NCBI GenBank assembly: GCA_935421135.1
Contig: OW285190.1
Location: forward strand, 14,332,501-14,396,500
DNA: 64,000 nt
Origin: Bugulina stolonifera
Taxonomy: Eukaryota; Bryozoa; Gymnolaemata; Cheilostomatida; Bugulidae
Direction: 5' to 3'
The translations under genes and the position numbers were made by a program. A model generated the notes under the pieces. It was not told the origin of the DNA. It was given only the letters and a program-made list of their open reading frames with translations, and searched no databases. Positions within the stretch are counted from its first letter, which is position 1. Each line of letters opens with the position of its first letter. Positions 25,448 to 39,228 of the stretch are shown in pieces.

Positions 25448-28400
25448 AATAGAGTTGACGCCAGAGTTGAAGTTATCACAGGCTGAGCTACATTAGTAAT
25501 GGTAATTATCCTTCCTGTTTCTTATAACCGAAATATTTATTTGAACTTGCGAAATGTCAAAAAATGTAATTTTGTATTGGTACATTATACATTTTAGGAT
25601 AAGTGCATTTATATATTTGTTTCAAATCCATGAAAATACCAGTCCCTGACTGGGGTTTGAACCCGGGGCCTCTACGGCACCTAATCGTCTACCACAGTGA
25701 ACTAAAAATACATCAAATACATATAAAAAAGTGGCCAAACCCCTTAATATTCATATTTGTGTTTGGTACTTAAGTTAAGCTACGTTGATTAATGATTTTT
25801 TTCTCTAATATGATATATATAAATATACACGTAATTACCTATATTTACCATAACATGATATTAGTGGACTGCTGATTGCAGGCATCGAACCACCCGAATG
25901 ATCTGGAGGTGATAGAAGACCAATTCTCTAACAGAGGTTACGATGACTCGGGTAAGATTGTATCACTTGTTCATTCTGCCATCCAACTTACCAACTCATT
26001 AATAGAATAGAATCACCAATTTTATCGTATTCAGATAAAACTGGAATTGCCCTCTCTTGTATTGATGTACATAATATAATGTTTATTAGACTATAACTAC
26101 ATTGTATGTGTACATTATGAACTTACGGTAAATATTTAGTGAATACACATTTTGTAGTAATATTCGATACAGAAGACATGTTTTATGATATTACCCTTAC
26201 AGTGAGTGGCCTAAAACCTGCCATTAATTGCTGTTTACCTGCTGGGGTCATTTCTTTATGGGACAAGAAAGATAGATTAGGGCTCTAAGCTGGCAGTATA
26301 AATAATAGCTCTCATTGTACCTGTAATACCTGTCATCATACCTTTAATAGTGTCAATGAACCTTCAAATACTAATCTCTCCTTCACAGGTAGTGATCAGG
26401 GCTCTTCATCTAGCCAACGTACCGCTAGTACAGCTGACCTCTCTGGAACTAGGGCTAAGTCCATGAGCTCTACCAGTTTATCAGGCTCAAGGAAAAAGTC
26501 AAGTAGCTTGGCTGACCTGTCAGGAGGTAAGGCTATGAAGTCACCGAGTGTAGCCGGTTTCATGTTGATTATTTTATAAAAAGTTCTTGCCGAGTTTTGA
26601 ACTAAAAATGCCAGTTTTTAGTGTCTGAATTTGGAAATATTTAGGAAGTTTATCCTTTTCCTATTGTCCGGCTTTGAATAAAATTATAAATGTGTGCATC
26701 TCTGAATAATATTATAAATGTGTGCACTCTACTTGTTTTTAGCAAAGATATTACACAATACAAATTATTTCCTTACACTAGCGCACCTGTGAATCATGTA
26801 TTAATTCTTTGTTTTAGCCTCATCTTCCATGAAACGAAGAACCCCGCCTCCTACTTTCTCTGAGGCTACATCTGACCCAAATAAAGTCAGCATTTTTATC
26901 AATGGTATGCAGCTATCACCTTGACCTTCTGTCTACTGTTCTACTTTCTTCACTGGCTTGTCTAAATACTATGAACTGTTGTTGGTAATGTTCCAAAATT
27001 AATTTTTTACGGTTCCCATTTTAGTACAATTTTTTGTGGTTAAGTAAAAGTACAAGAAGCTTCTTTAAACTCTTTTTTACTCACTCATGGGGCTAGTCAT
27101 ACTTCTTAACTCCACTTGTATTTTAATAATATTATTAAAAGTCGATTAACTTCATCCTAATTGGCTGGGCACGGTTTCCACTTTCTTATGGTTTCACACT
27201 GGGCACAAGACTATATTGGGTTGGCATAAGTAGATTATTTATTGTACTTTTATGGTTTTCTTCCTCTTCTTAATTACCTCTAATTGAATTTATAGATAAA
27301 GAGTTTACAGCATCTACCAAGTTGAACTATAGACGGAACTCTCTGTGGTACCTCCCTAAGAAGACAGAAGGTGATGATTGGAACACAGGTAATATCTTAT
27401 CATAATCCACCATTATTATTATTCATATATTACTTTAAACTTATGCAGACTTGAGATGAATTTGCAAGAAATGAATACTAAGATAGATTTTGTTTTTGTA
27501 AATTATAATTTCTGGTGAAAAAGAATTTTAATGAGTATGAAACTGAAAACAAGATATATAAATTCTAGGTTTCTGTTGTTGAATGTTAATTAATAATGTT
27601 AAAAAAACCAAATTGATATTCACTATTCACACTCATCTTGGAAGAAATAATTACAAAAAACCGGATTTAAGGAGGGTTCAGTATTAAAATGTTAATTAGT
27701 TTCATTAGAATTACTAATATATTATATTTTAGTTGGTTAAATTATTGTTGCTGCGGTTCAGTGTATAATAGTAATATTTTTGCGAAATTTTTCACTATCC
27801 CCTCCAACTCTCAACTTTGGTGGTTTTGACATCTATGGCCAGTTTTTCTCTAGTAACCATGACAACTATGTATACAATACCATGTAGATAAATACAGCAA
27901 GGCGTTGCTCTATTATAATAACTTAATTATTTAAACATCTATTCAAAAATGCTAATTTGAAGCCAGGCTGATTAATCTCAATCCAATCTAAATTTAATTA
28001 TACATACATAATACCAGGTTTATAAATGAATGTTTAATGATTAAATTATATTTTTAAGTGGTCTGTTAGTTTATTATTTTTCATGTGATGCCATATCTGA
28101 AGCCATGGAGAATATTATGCCTGTCATCTCAGTGTATTCTAGTAAGGCACATGCATTACCTATGCATAGCAGGTAGCTGGAAGCACATGTCCACCCTTGT
28201 CAAACCATAGAAACTGCTTCACTAGGCTCAAAACTGCACGTTTTGCATGTTTTACAAATAAAGCCATGCGTGACACTATCCATACTGTCTGGGACCTGAA
28301 CAGCTCTTAGTCTCAATGTCTACACGCTGCATTAAAAACATTTGGTCTACTAAAAAAATACACGCCCATCTGGAACTGTAACTAAACTTTGACATTGGCA

Positions 28401-31400
28401 ACTACCCAGTGAAATATGCATTACTTATCTACATAGAGGCTGTATACAACCACTACAGAATATTCCATCTCAGGGAAGCTGTTTGTTTTTCTGTGACTTT
28501 GTGGGATTTTCATACAAAAACAAAAGACGTAGCATTTTTTATTTGAGTCATTCGCTAACCTCAGCGGAATTCTTCCAAACGTTGTTTTGATCCCATTCTC
28601 CTCTGCAAGATGATGTCATTCTGAAAGCTGTCCAATTGCAACATTAAAAACATATTTGCATTTATAATTAAGAAACCACCTGAGGTAACCGATGGGTGTA
28701 CTTCAGTATGCGTTAGGCCTATTTACACTACATGTACTTTACTCATTACTTGTGTTAGACTTTGTTGGAAGTTTTGAGCTGCCATTAAAAACTCATTAAT
28801 ATGTGTGTGGATGGAAACCATAGTACTCGGCTCAATTCTGGAAAATATTAATAATTATGCATAAACGTGGAAGGAGCACAGAGCACAGAGCACGCTTCTA
28901 CTACTAATGAGTTTATAATGGCGAACCATTTGCTCAATGTAAATAGTGAGCTGGTCCAGCATACAGACAACTTCATACATTACCCCCACTTTCTCATATC
29001 GTTACTGCCAACCTGTTAGTAGCAGTAATGAAGCTTAGTTTGTCTTTGTAGGTCCTAAATGAACATGTTGTGATAAGTCTGAGTCAGAGAGCAACATGCT
29101 TATGGTTATTATTTCATGCTGTTTGTTGAAAAATACAGAACAATGTATTAATGATTTTTCATAACATCCTGAAAAACTGTCATAGCTTTTAACACGTCAG
29201 TTCTCAATACTCTGATTCTTTTTACTAGTTTTGACTAGTTAGGCATACGTGCTTATAGTTTTGTAACCTATACCGTACCTAGAGACATTTGCGTATTAGA
29301 TACAGACATGAGAGTCTAATACCACAAAACTACTACCCGGGTCTCAAATGTACATGTGGGAGGAGATGAGAAATTTTCTGGTACACACATTTTCTTAAAA
29401 TATAAATTTTAAAGTGTTGGAAGATGATTACATAATATTTCCGAGACTCAAAGATGAACAGCCCACTCTGTAGACACTGACGTCCTATTTGTTGGAAGGA
29501 GTTGTCTTTTCCTACTATGTTATAATCCGCTTGCTTCGTGAAAAACAAAACAATGTAATCTTTTCTACCTGTGCATTTTATTCCTACTTTTATGCAGAGA
29601 TAAATGTATTTCGTTCCTATGCATTACTTTTGTTTCATATCTCTAAATCTAGTACTGGCCACTTTAACAGAAGGATCACTCATTATAAATGCAAATATAT
29701 GCAAAACTTTCACCACTTTGTATTGAGAGTTTGCCACTTGGTATTAAGAGTTTGCGTCATGAAAATCTACCAGGATTTGGCCTCTGCTGGTCCTAGGGTG
29801 AACCACCTACGTGTACAGTCACACATACACTATATGCTGCTTAAGGATTACTCATATACTGTTAAACTTGACCAATCATAATGATTACCTGAATCAACCA
29901 CCTGAAGCCTCTGTCATTCAACAACTTGGAGGTTAGCCAAGGTTGAATCAAATAATATGACGATTTGACGCACTTTGCTACGTTTTTTATTGTTTTGTGG
30001 AATTTGTTTTGCTAAAGATGGTGTTGTCAAAGGTTCCAAGTGTCGTCAGGAAATAACAAATTTCATAATAATACATATTGGCGAGGCACTTGTGTTAAAG
30101 AGCTGTTACCTACTGCCCACTGATTGGTTACTGCCATATTTAATCGGCTAATTTGCTGTTCACCGAGTCATTTTAATTCAGACATTCACTGTGGATGGTC
30201 TTAAATTTTTCGTAAATTATTGTTTAAAACAAAAATTTATTATGACCAGTACCAGCCCACCTCACCGAATACGATTTAGTATAGATTCTTGTATTTCACA
30301 TCGTGATCTGCATGAGTTGGAGCGTTTACTAGGCGCCGAGGGTGAGTTGACTTTTGCTACTACAGTATTTAGGCTATGTAAAGTGTGTATGAGTATGTAG
30401 TATATTATGGCGTTGTTCTTGTGTTGTTAGATGACAGACAAACAGAGAGGGATCACAGAGGGTCCATTGTCCCTTCACATGAGGATGACCATAAGCTGAC
30501 CGTGTCCAATCCTAACACATTACTTGATAGATCTCCTCATCAGGTGTGTAATACTGTATTATATAGAATTATGTGCATGTAGCCCTGGGTTCCAAAGCCT
30601 CAAAATGGTGGATATGCTGGCTGGTTTCCTTATTAGACCGACACAGTTTGGAGTATTGGAACCCAGGCCGACACATGCATGTATGTGCAGTAATTGTTGA
30701 TATATGCTGTGATTCCCATTTCATATTTATTGTGTCGACTGTAAATGCTGTAGCTGTCGAATTGTTCTAGGTGTACCATTTGAAGTCATTGCATAATATT
30801 ATTAATATTGTATAGCTTTGGAAATTTTATTGTCTACTAACAACAATGCACTGCCTACAGTTGAGGTGCACAAATCCCTAGCCCTCACCTTAGCCAATGA
30901 AAGCAATCAGTTCATGCATATTTGCCTTGTAACTGTTTCATTGAACCTCAGCTAAGGACAATGACATTACATAACTGTAGAACAAAAGTATTAAAACTTC
31001 AGTTCAATAACTTAACTAATTCATTGTAATAAAGTTTCTGCAAGCAGTTAGGCTAATAAAATTATTTGCCTAGTCAGAAACTGTGCTACATTGTACTGAG
31101 AAGCATAAATATTTCTTGGTCTATCATATGGAATTACTACTAACTCAAGATAATGCCGATTCCGCTACGCCTTTAATTAATCACTCTGCAAATGGAGAAC
31201 CAAAGCGTTCTCCAGTAAATACTCAGGTGATGTTCTGTCTCGTGTTATTAGATGGACGGATTGTAGTCTTTGTGTTATTATTATTATTATTATTATTGCC
31301 TTTATACTTGCAAATATTTCTTAATCTATGTATGAATACGGTTTACATGGCCTAAAAGTTTGTATTATATAAACAATTAATTTTTTTTAAAGTTAAAAAA

Positions 31401-34400
31401 GCTTAGGGGCACAAATTTGACTTTTCTAGCAGTATTTTATTTTGGAAACAATTGTTTTAAAACCCCAAACGCCAAGACATGCAGTTCGTAATGGGTATCC
31501 ATGTCATAGGGTATTTTCCATAACTTGACTCTGCAGGGTGGGATAACTACTGTTTATATTGTCTTATACTGAGTATTACTAAACATCTAATCAATGACCT
31601 GTCTGTTGACCCACAGCTGTTTGTGGAACTAGACGAGCTGATCACCCAGCAGCATGAGGACCACGTTGAGCTGTGGGAGTGGAAGGAGAAGGCTCGTTGG
31701 ATTAAGTTTGAGGAGAATGTTCTTGGTCTAGCCGACAGATGGGGATGTCCTCACGTAGCCTCTCTTTCATTTCAGAGCCTCATTCACCTGCATAAGGCCT
31801 TGGAGAATTGTAAGTTCTTCTCCAACCATAACAATTGTATCCATACTTGCTTTCCGTAACGTTTACTACTTGTACATGGATAACTGTGAAACATATTGTA
31901 TGATAATATACTATTTGAAATAACAAACACCTGTTCTTCCAGGCATCATTCACCTGGACATGGAGGTACAGAATGCTAGTGACATGATGGAGCAGGTTGT
32001 TGGAAAGCTAATCTCACATGGACATGTGTCCAAGAGCAATGAGGACTACTTGAAGAATGCACTATTACTACGACACAGGTATTTATTTTCATTATCTAGT
32101 TTCAATCATAGTAAATTATTACAGAGGGTTTCTTGGCTCAACTCTCTCACATTGCCCAACGTTATCCAAACCTAGCAAATAATGAATAGCTACAGGTTCC
32201 CATTCAGCTGTGTCACATGTTTTGGTAATTGATAGTATATTATAATTGTTGCATGTTTTTAGCCACCCCAATGGAAAGGCCAAGTACATGAATACAGACA
32301 AATCAAAGTAAGTAACCCATCTCCTGGTAGAGTTTCCACTGTATAGATTTACTATATAATATATATCAGATTGTATTATGCACTACTATATTGTATTGCA
32401 TTATATAGGTACTACAAATATTGTATTACATTATATGCATATTAGAAATGTTGTATCACATAGTACTACATGTAGACATGACATAATGAGCTGTCTATTC
32501 TTACAGCTCACAGTTTCTGCTAGCAAGTTATACACCAGGAAGTGAAGAGGTGAAGGAAATTGAAAATCGTGACGTAACCATCGATGTGGTAAGAGAGACA
32601 ACTCCAAATCTAAATCTAAATGCTCAATTTAATCAGTGTGCTCAAAAACATAATATAACTGTGCACTATTTATTTTTGTATAAATTCATATATTTATGTT
32701 GTTTATTTGTTGACTGTTATGTAATCTGTTGTTATACTAATAAGTGACCTTGTACAGCAGGACAACCACCAGGTGCTAATGAAGAGGATTAAGACGCTCA
32801 GTGGTGAGGCTAACGACAGACAGTATAACTTTGAGTTACTTAAGAAGATACCACCTGGAGCAGAAGTAGCCTCTGTACTGGTCGGTAAGTCGATGGAGTT
32901 GTGCCCCCTTGGTAGATATGCATACACTATGTTATAGATGTGTGTCTAATTGTGGTAATAGCAGTAGTAATGTCATAAGAGTAACGGTAGAAGCAACAGA
33001 AAATACAGTTGTAATATTTAGTAATAGTTATCAGTAATTGACAATGTGTTTAGTAATTTACTTTGCAATTTATTTGAAAATGTAGTCTGAAAAAATCATC
33101 CTTTGGTACTTCCATAATAAGTGCTGCAAGTGCTGCAAAGTAATACTGTGTGATGATCTCTGTCAGGTACTCTGAAGGATCTAGAGAAGCCATGTGTGGT
33201 GTTTGTGAGGCTGTCAAGAGGTGAGATGCTGGACAATTTATCTGAGGTGCCACTGCCTGTCAGGTTCTTGTTCATCTGCATCGGACCACCTGTCGCTCAC
33301 ATGGACTATGTGGAGATTGGTCGTTCTCTCTCTACACTCATGGCTAACCAGGTATAGCGTTACTCTTGGGCCTACTACTAGCTCAAAACACTAAAACACT
33401 CCAGTAGTACACTTTATCATACAAGCCATGTACACATATATACAGCATGTGAGAATCATGGCCATAAATTATAGTCTAGGTGTAGTTACTGTAGGTATAG
33501 AAGATGCTACCTGTAGTTTTATCAACAGGCCAATGCACTAAATTATGATACACTGTTGTGTTTCCTTAATCAACAGCCTGTAATATATTTATTAGCTGTT
33601 CGTGTCACAAACTAATATCACTGCAAAGTTGGTTCTGAAGAAGATTCTCAATTCTCTTCTCACGAAATATATTATGTGACATTCAGCTCTAACTGAACTA
33701 GTTTAGTGTGCAATGTAATACTCATTGTATGCAGGTATATGGATGATACATGTACATATACTACGTACTGCTTATAAATTCCAGTTGTATGTGTATGTAG
33801 CATAGATGTGCAGTGCACATATTAACATGGTTGGCTGTATACTGTATGGTATTCTCTGTATATTTTAGAGGTTTCATGATGCAGTGTATAACGCTATGGA
33901 CAGGTCAGCTATACTGACAGCTATGAATGAGTTCTTGGATGAGTCACTGGTGCTGCCCCCTGGTGACTTTGACAGCACTACTCTGCTACCCATAATGTAC
34001 ATGGCGCAGCAGAAACTTAAGGAGAGAAAGGAGAGAGAGGCGAAGGCAAAGGCCGAGAGAGAAGAACAGAAGCTTGGTACGTATACGAAGGGCTTTTTGG
34101 TTGTAGATGTCTTTTAATTGCCAGCAACATATAAAACGTGTTTACAATAGACAGACAACATAGGTTATCACAATATGGAATAAAACTGTCACAATATTGT
34201 ATATCTCCATTTCGATATGTATCAAATACATTTTACTATATATTAGCATACTACAAAAATTATGTAATGGGTATTTATTTTACTATAGCATTTGTCATAC
34301 AGTTGACATACATCTCATTGCAGCTTCATCCAGTCTGAGTCTGGAGAGTGGACAGGCTGAGGAAGAAGATGACCCATTGAAAAGGACCGGCAGACCGTTT

Positions 34401-37400
34401 GGGGGACTTTTCAAAGATATACGAACTCGATACCCCAAATATTTGAGTGACATCAAGGATGGGTTCAACTTCCAAGCTGTAGCAGCACTTATATTCATCT
34501 ACTTTGCTGCCGTCTCTCCAGCAATCACATTTGGTGGTCTGTTAGGTCAGTAAAACACCTGGATGTAGCGATTTTGTAGACTCTATATTTATATTCCTGT
34601 TCGAGTGTTCAATACATAGAGTTATGTGCATCGTGTTTTGTTACTTCTTTACTGTTACTTCTTAGTGTGTGACCATCTATTATAGATTTATGTTGTTATC
34701 GTATTGTTAAACAGGTGACAAGACAAACAGCTATATTGGAGCTAGTGAACTCTTGCTTGGTACAACTATTGGTGGCATACTCTTCTCTCTACTCTCTGGA
34801 CAGCCTTTACTCATTGTGGGTTTCACTGGTCCACTACTCGTATTTGAAGAAGGGGTCTACAAGGTGAATATTTAAGCAGCCTAGAAGTTATCTGTTCATG
34901 CTAGCATATTGGCAGGATAGGACAACTCCAACACTCCTGCATAGTTGTGATAAACTCGTGTATGCAGTTTATACAGTAATAGAATGTGAGCTTAAGGGAA
35001 TATACCATTATTTTAAATGTCTACTGGTGGCCCTAGATGTACATAGCCATTATTATTTTTAAATTCGAATGATTATTTCAATATTGTTTCTTTTTGCCAT
35101 CAGTTAGTAATCAATGGTTCTCCAAAAATGGTTCATGTGCATTATATTTATTGTTGGGTATTATTTCTGTAGTTTGCTACTGATAACAACATTGACTACC
35201 TGTCATGGCGGCTGTGGATAGGAGTATGGATCTGTATCATCGGTATAATACACGTCGCTACGGAAGCCTCCTTCCTCGTTAGATTCGTGTCACGATTCAC
35301 CCAAGAGATCTTCGCATTCCTCATCTCACTCATCTTCATCTACGAGACATTTGCCAAGCTTGTCTACGTAAGTTGTAATTTGATTAAATTTCAAGTATTT
35401 TGTTTTTAAGTTTGGATTCAACGCCACAATTATTGTCATTCTATTGTAACACTCAAGCTCTAACCTTTTTCCATGGCAGTTTTTTAATACATAGATTAAC
35501 ATTTGAAAAGCAAATAGTTCACTAAGAGCAAGTTCATGTATACTTCAGGCTCACTGTACACCACAAGTAGCAATTCCTGGATATTATTTGCAGATATTTA
35601 AGGAGCATCCTCTGTGTTGGAACTTTGAGGATTGTCTGGAGAAGACTGGCCGCTCCTTTTCATTCCTGCCACACATTGGACCAGTAGAGGACGAGAACGG
35701 TACGGCCATAGACTTTGGTGACTCTGCATATAATACGTCTTCAGTTAATGGTTCCAGCACTGTACCGGTTGACCTCATGGTTCACCCCAACACCGCCCTT
35801 CTCTCTATGACTCTCACTCTCTTTACGTTTGCTATGGCCTACTACTTCAAGGGACTCAGGAATGCAAAGATACTTGGTAGAACTGTAAGTACATAATATA
35901 TGGAGGTTGTTTAATTTTACTGCGTAAATTCTTGTTTTTTAGTTATATTTTGTTATTGATGTGATATTGTTGGAATTGTCTCGCCTTGCCAGAAGTGTAT
36001 CTCGGCTTATAAGACAACAGGCAATTACAGTGAAAACAATAGACTTAGGTCATAGCTATAATATTGAAATTGAGTCTTTGTGCTGTGGGAATTATCATAC
36101 CATGTACATAGTATTAAAGGCATGACAACTCCCAAATTAGCAGCAAATTCTCACAGGTTTATTTGACAATCATTTGTATATTATATTTACACACCATATG
36201 ATATTTATATAAAACGATTTTCTAACATTACAGATTCGAAGAGCTCTCGGTGACTTTGGTGTACCTATTGCCATCTTGCTCATGGTCGTTGCTGATTTCC
36301 TTATTGGTGACGATGTTTACACTCAGAAGTTGTCTGTTCCCTCCACATTCAGTCCCACATCTCCCGAGAAGAGGGGTTGGTTTATTAATCCAATGGGAGC
36401 TGAGAAACCACTTCCTGTCGCTCATATGTTCTCCGCTGCCATTCCTGCTCTCGTCGGATCAATTCTCATTTTCTTGGAGACTCTTATTACTGGGTGAGTT
36501 AGCCGACATACATGTATGTACAGTATGTGACGCATAACTGTATTATTAGCTCGGCAGTCTATGGTATAATAGCATATGAATTACATACATGCTTTTATTT
36601 TATTTCATTTACAGTAGAATTCTGGATTTTAACATTATTTTTATGATTTCTATGCTAATGAAATGTTCAGGCTGTGTATTATGCTCTCCATTTTCATGGT
36701 TGCCAGTTTTCCACCACCTACAGATAGGTATATGTGTTACAAATCCTTATTTTAGAATGATTGTGAACAAAAAAGAACACAAACTGGCCAAAGGTACAGG
36801 ATTCCATCTGGACATCCTGCTGATGGGAGTGTTTGGTCTGATCAACGGTTTCATGGCTCTACCGTTTGTCACATGTGCTACAGTCAGATCTGTGGCTCAT
36901 ACGTCTGCACTCACAGTCATCTCTAAGAATCATGCTCCTGGAGAACAGCCTAAGCTGGAAAAAGTCATTGAGCAAAGGGTGACCAACTTTGGTGTACATA
37001 TCTTAGTCGGTGAGTTAATATTCAACAAACAGAAACTGATTGGTTGAATTATGAAAATTATTATATGCGTTTTTATAGACTAGTAAATCGGTAATGGCTC
37101 CCTCAAAAAATATCTCAAAGTTAGATTTATTTGTAATTAAAAGTTTTATTTCACACTACTATAATATTGTATTATTACAATATTATTATGTACCAAACAT
37201 AAAAATTAATTAAAATATGAAGTTAATCACCATTTCAATTGTTTCATAGTCGTATCATCTATAGGCTATACATACGTCCATAATACAATGTTACAGGTGC
37301 ATCTATGTTCCTTGGTATGGTGTTGAAGTACATACCAATCGCCACCTTGTTTGGAGTCTTTCTGTATATGGGAGTTGCTTCCCTTGGGGGAATTCAATTA

Positions 37401-38268
37401 TACCAGCGAATTGTTTTACTAATAACTCCGACCAAGCACCACCCAATGGATGTCGGCTACATAAGATATGTAAGTAGTGAACGGTTGAATTCTCTTCTTG
37501 TTTTTGCACTGAAAACAATGATTGGCCTTTTACAATGTCAGATTATCACTGAAATATTATAGGCTGTCATTTCATTGTCTAAATTTCGTGTTTTATGATG
37601 GCAGAATATAGAGCATTTCGGCTCTTCCGTAGTTGTACTTTTCCATTGATGTATAAACGTTTTGAATAAATGTCTTGAATATTTTGTTAAATCTTAGTAC
37701 TTTGGCTGTTACAGGTTCGTCTGCTGAAGATGCACATGTTCACTGGTATACAGATACTGTGCGTAGGCGTATTGTGGGCCGTCAAGTCATCCCCTGCTGC
37801 CCTCGCCTTCCCATTTGTCTTGATTCTTCTGATTCCATTCCGCAGCTTTGTTCTTCCAAAACTTTTCAATGAGGAAGAGCTCAATGAGGTGTGTATAATA
37901 TTCAGAATAAATCTTTATATCCAATTCACTTGGACTACAGCATCTGCATTATCTACAATACATGATTGTATCATTAGGATAATTATGGTTAAAAATAGTG
38001 TTGTTAGGTGTTAATTTGGAGTTGTGTTCTCCTATATATAGATTACTGTCATGAGAGGGCAATTCCAAGTTGCATGGAATTAGTGAGGAGGTTTATTTCT
38101 TTACTAAACGAAGTTAAAGTATCTAAAATGTGTATCCAACCTATTGATTATTGTATAATATTGTGTTTATAGCTGGATAAAGCTGATTCCAGTTCAGTTG
38201 GTGCTCTAGACAAGGCTGGTGAGGAGAATGAACCTGATTTCTATGAACAAGCTTACATGCCAAGTTAA
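25448..38268 (+). CDS. SLC4A (AE-type): Anion exchanger, SLC4 family (AE type), full length
   Basis: Chloride/bicarbonate exchanger of the plasma membrane. Coding exons: 25499-25501 (ATG at the end of a 5' UTR exon, TGA in frame upstream), 25882-25951, 26389-26526, 26818-26904, 27296-27388, 30431-30543, 31074-31226, 31617-31809, 31943-32078, 32263-32307, 32507-32588, 32761-32884, 33167-33351, 33869-34076, 34324-34545, 34715-34863, 35173-35367, 35594-35884, 36234-36493, 36756-37009, 37297-37469, 37715-37888, 38173-38268. All phases agree: 3444 nt, 1147 residues. Residues 1-130 are Ser-rich with repeated ADLSG; 220-540 are the Band 3 cytoplasmic domain ([25 protein letters not shown]); 555-1120 are the membrane domain ([53 protein letters not shown]-like, FGVFLYMGV). 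The large extracellular loop in exon 35594 has NGT, NTS and NGS glycosylation sites. The Glu of FLETLIT (near 910) matches the transport Glu of AE1. Sequence is closest to the AE branch rather than the Na-coupled branch. The acceptor of exon 31074 is weak and least certain. Confidence 0.95.
25641..25702 (-). other. tRNA-like fragment (SINE or tRNA relic)
   Basis: On the minus strand, GGTAGACGATTAGGT is followed by GGGTTCAAACCCC, resembling tRNA A-box and B-box/T-arm spacing. No 5' acceptor strand pairs with the 3' part, so this is not an intact tRNA. It lies in the first coding intron of the anion exchanger. A related piece is at 42023-42091. Confidence 0.4.
27389..30181 (+). other. Long intron of the anion exchanger with possible internal promoter
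   Basis: Between coding exons 27296-27388 and 30431-30543 (whole intron to 30430). No internal exon of the long form was found. The frame at 29489-29881 plus has no ATG at its start and no splice support. The 3' part before 30242 is the presumed promoter and 5' UTR of the short form. Confidence 0.5.
30182..30341 (+). CDS. SLC4A (AE-type): Alternative first exon of the anion exchanger
   Basis: ATG at 30242 opens 33 codons ([16 protein letters not shown]..., [10 protein letters not shown]) ending at a gtgagt donor in phase 1, the same phase as the upstream exon 27296-27388. Either can therefore splice to 30431. No upstream AG would let this exon be internal in the right phase, whereas an AG at 30180-30181 would suit a 5' UTR exon. 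The short form would be 1050 residues. Vertebrate SLC4 genes also use alternative N-termini, so the arrangement is plausible, but expression is not shown here. Confidence 0.6.
30584..30667. repeat. Short inverted repeat with CCTGGGTTCCAA arms
   Basis: CCTGGGTTCCAA at 30584-30595 and TTGGAACCCAGG at 30656-30667 are perfect 12-bp complements. TTGGAACCCAGGCC recurs at about 51259 after the ABTB1 gene, so the arm may belong to a dispersed repeat. It lies in an anion-exchanger intron. Confidence 0.55.
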
Positions 38269-39228
38269 CCTACTAGTTACAAAGTAAGGTGGCGGTTACC
38301 TGTACATATTATTCTACATTATACAAACGATGCTTGTTACAACTACAATTATGCTAAGACATATAAGTATACGACTTGTTAAACTGTATTATATTACTGC
38401 TTTTTTACATTGTATCATACAAATATTATTTTTAATATATTTCAATTGTAATATATTATGATCAGTAAAGTTGTATATGTAGCCCATCTGAACTTATGTT
38501 ATGTATTATAATATAGCTACCAATCACTGCTAAAGTTTATTTAATGTTTATATGGAAAATGGGAAACAAAAATTTTTAAGGTGCATTGCTATTATACTGT
38601 ATATAATCTTTTCATAGTAGTTATTCAACTGTTTTGCCTGTTTTGTGCTCATTTTGGTACAGGAAAATTTTGTTATTTTCAGTTTCTCTCTTTAGAATAT
38701 CTCTATGATTTATACAAAAGTCTAAATATTTTAACTTTTCTTTGACTTATTGCAAATCTACACTGATTCATTCCTTGTAGCTTCTGTTTTATTCTTGTAT
38801 ATAAATATAGCAAATGAGGTTTATTTATAACAAACATGAGTACATTGTTCTCTTGTACATTGTACTGCAGTTCAGCCTCACCCATGGATGGAGGTAGCAA
38901 CTCATATCACATGGTAATTCCATACTTGTCAAGTTACTACTGCTTTACGTGTGAATAGGGAGGGTTGGGCAAGCTGAATGACAACTCATGCAACCAAAAA
39001 TTTTATATCTAAATGCTTTATAAAAATATTGCTTCCCTGTTGCTTACACAAAAATATTAACACCAACCTGTACTCTATCACCTAATCTCATTAGGCATAA
39101 AGTTATAATGTGAGCCAGTATGACAGAGTTAGTGCTAAAGCTTTATTTCATAATCTCCAACATGGTCACATACATGTAGTCATAATAAATGTTTCTTGTG
39201 GCAACTGTAGACTATGACCCAAACTCCA
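38269..39228 (+). other. 3' flank of the anion exchanger
   Basis: 3' UTR and intergenic DNA, AT-rich, with no further exon seen. A minus-strand open frame at 38703-38900 has no supporting features. Confidence 0.4.

Noticed and set aside
27296..27388. Doublecortin-like domain in the anion-exchanger N-terminus
   Set aside because: Only a loose resemblance over about 25 residues, without the conserved RNGD core or the rest of the fold.
29489..29881. 130-codon plus-strand open frame in an anion-exchanger intron
   Set aside because: No ATG at its start, no splice signals fitting neighbouring phases, and composition typical of AT-rich non-coding DNA.
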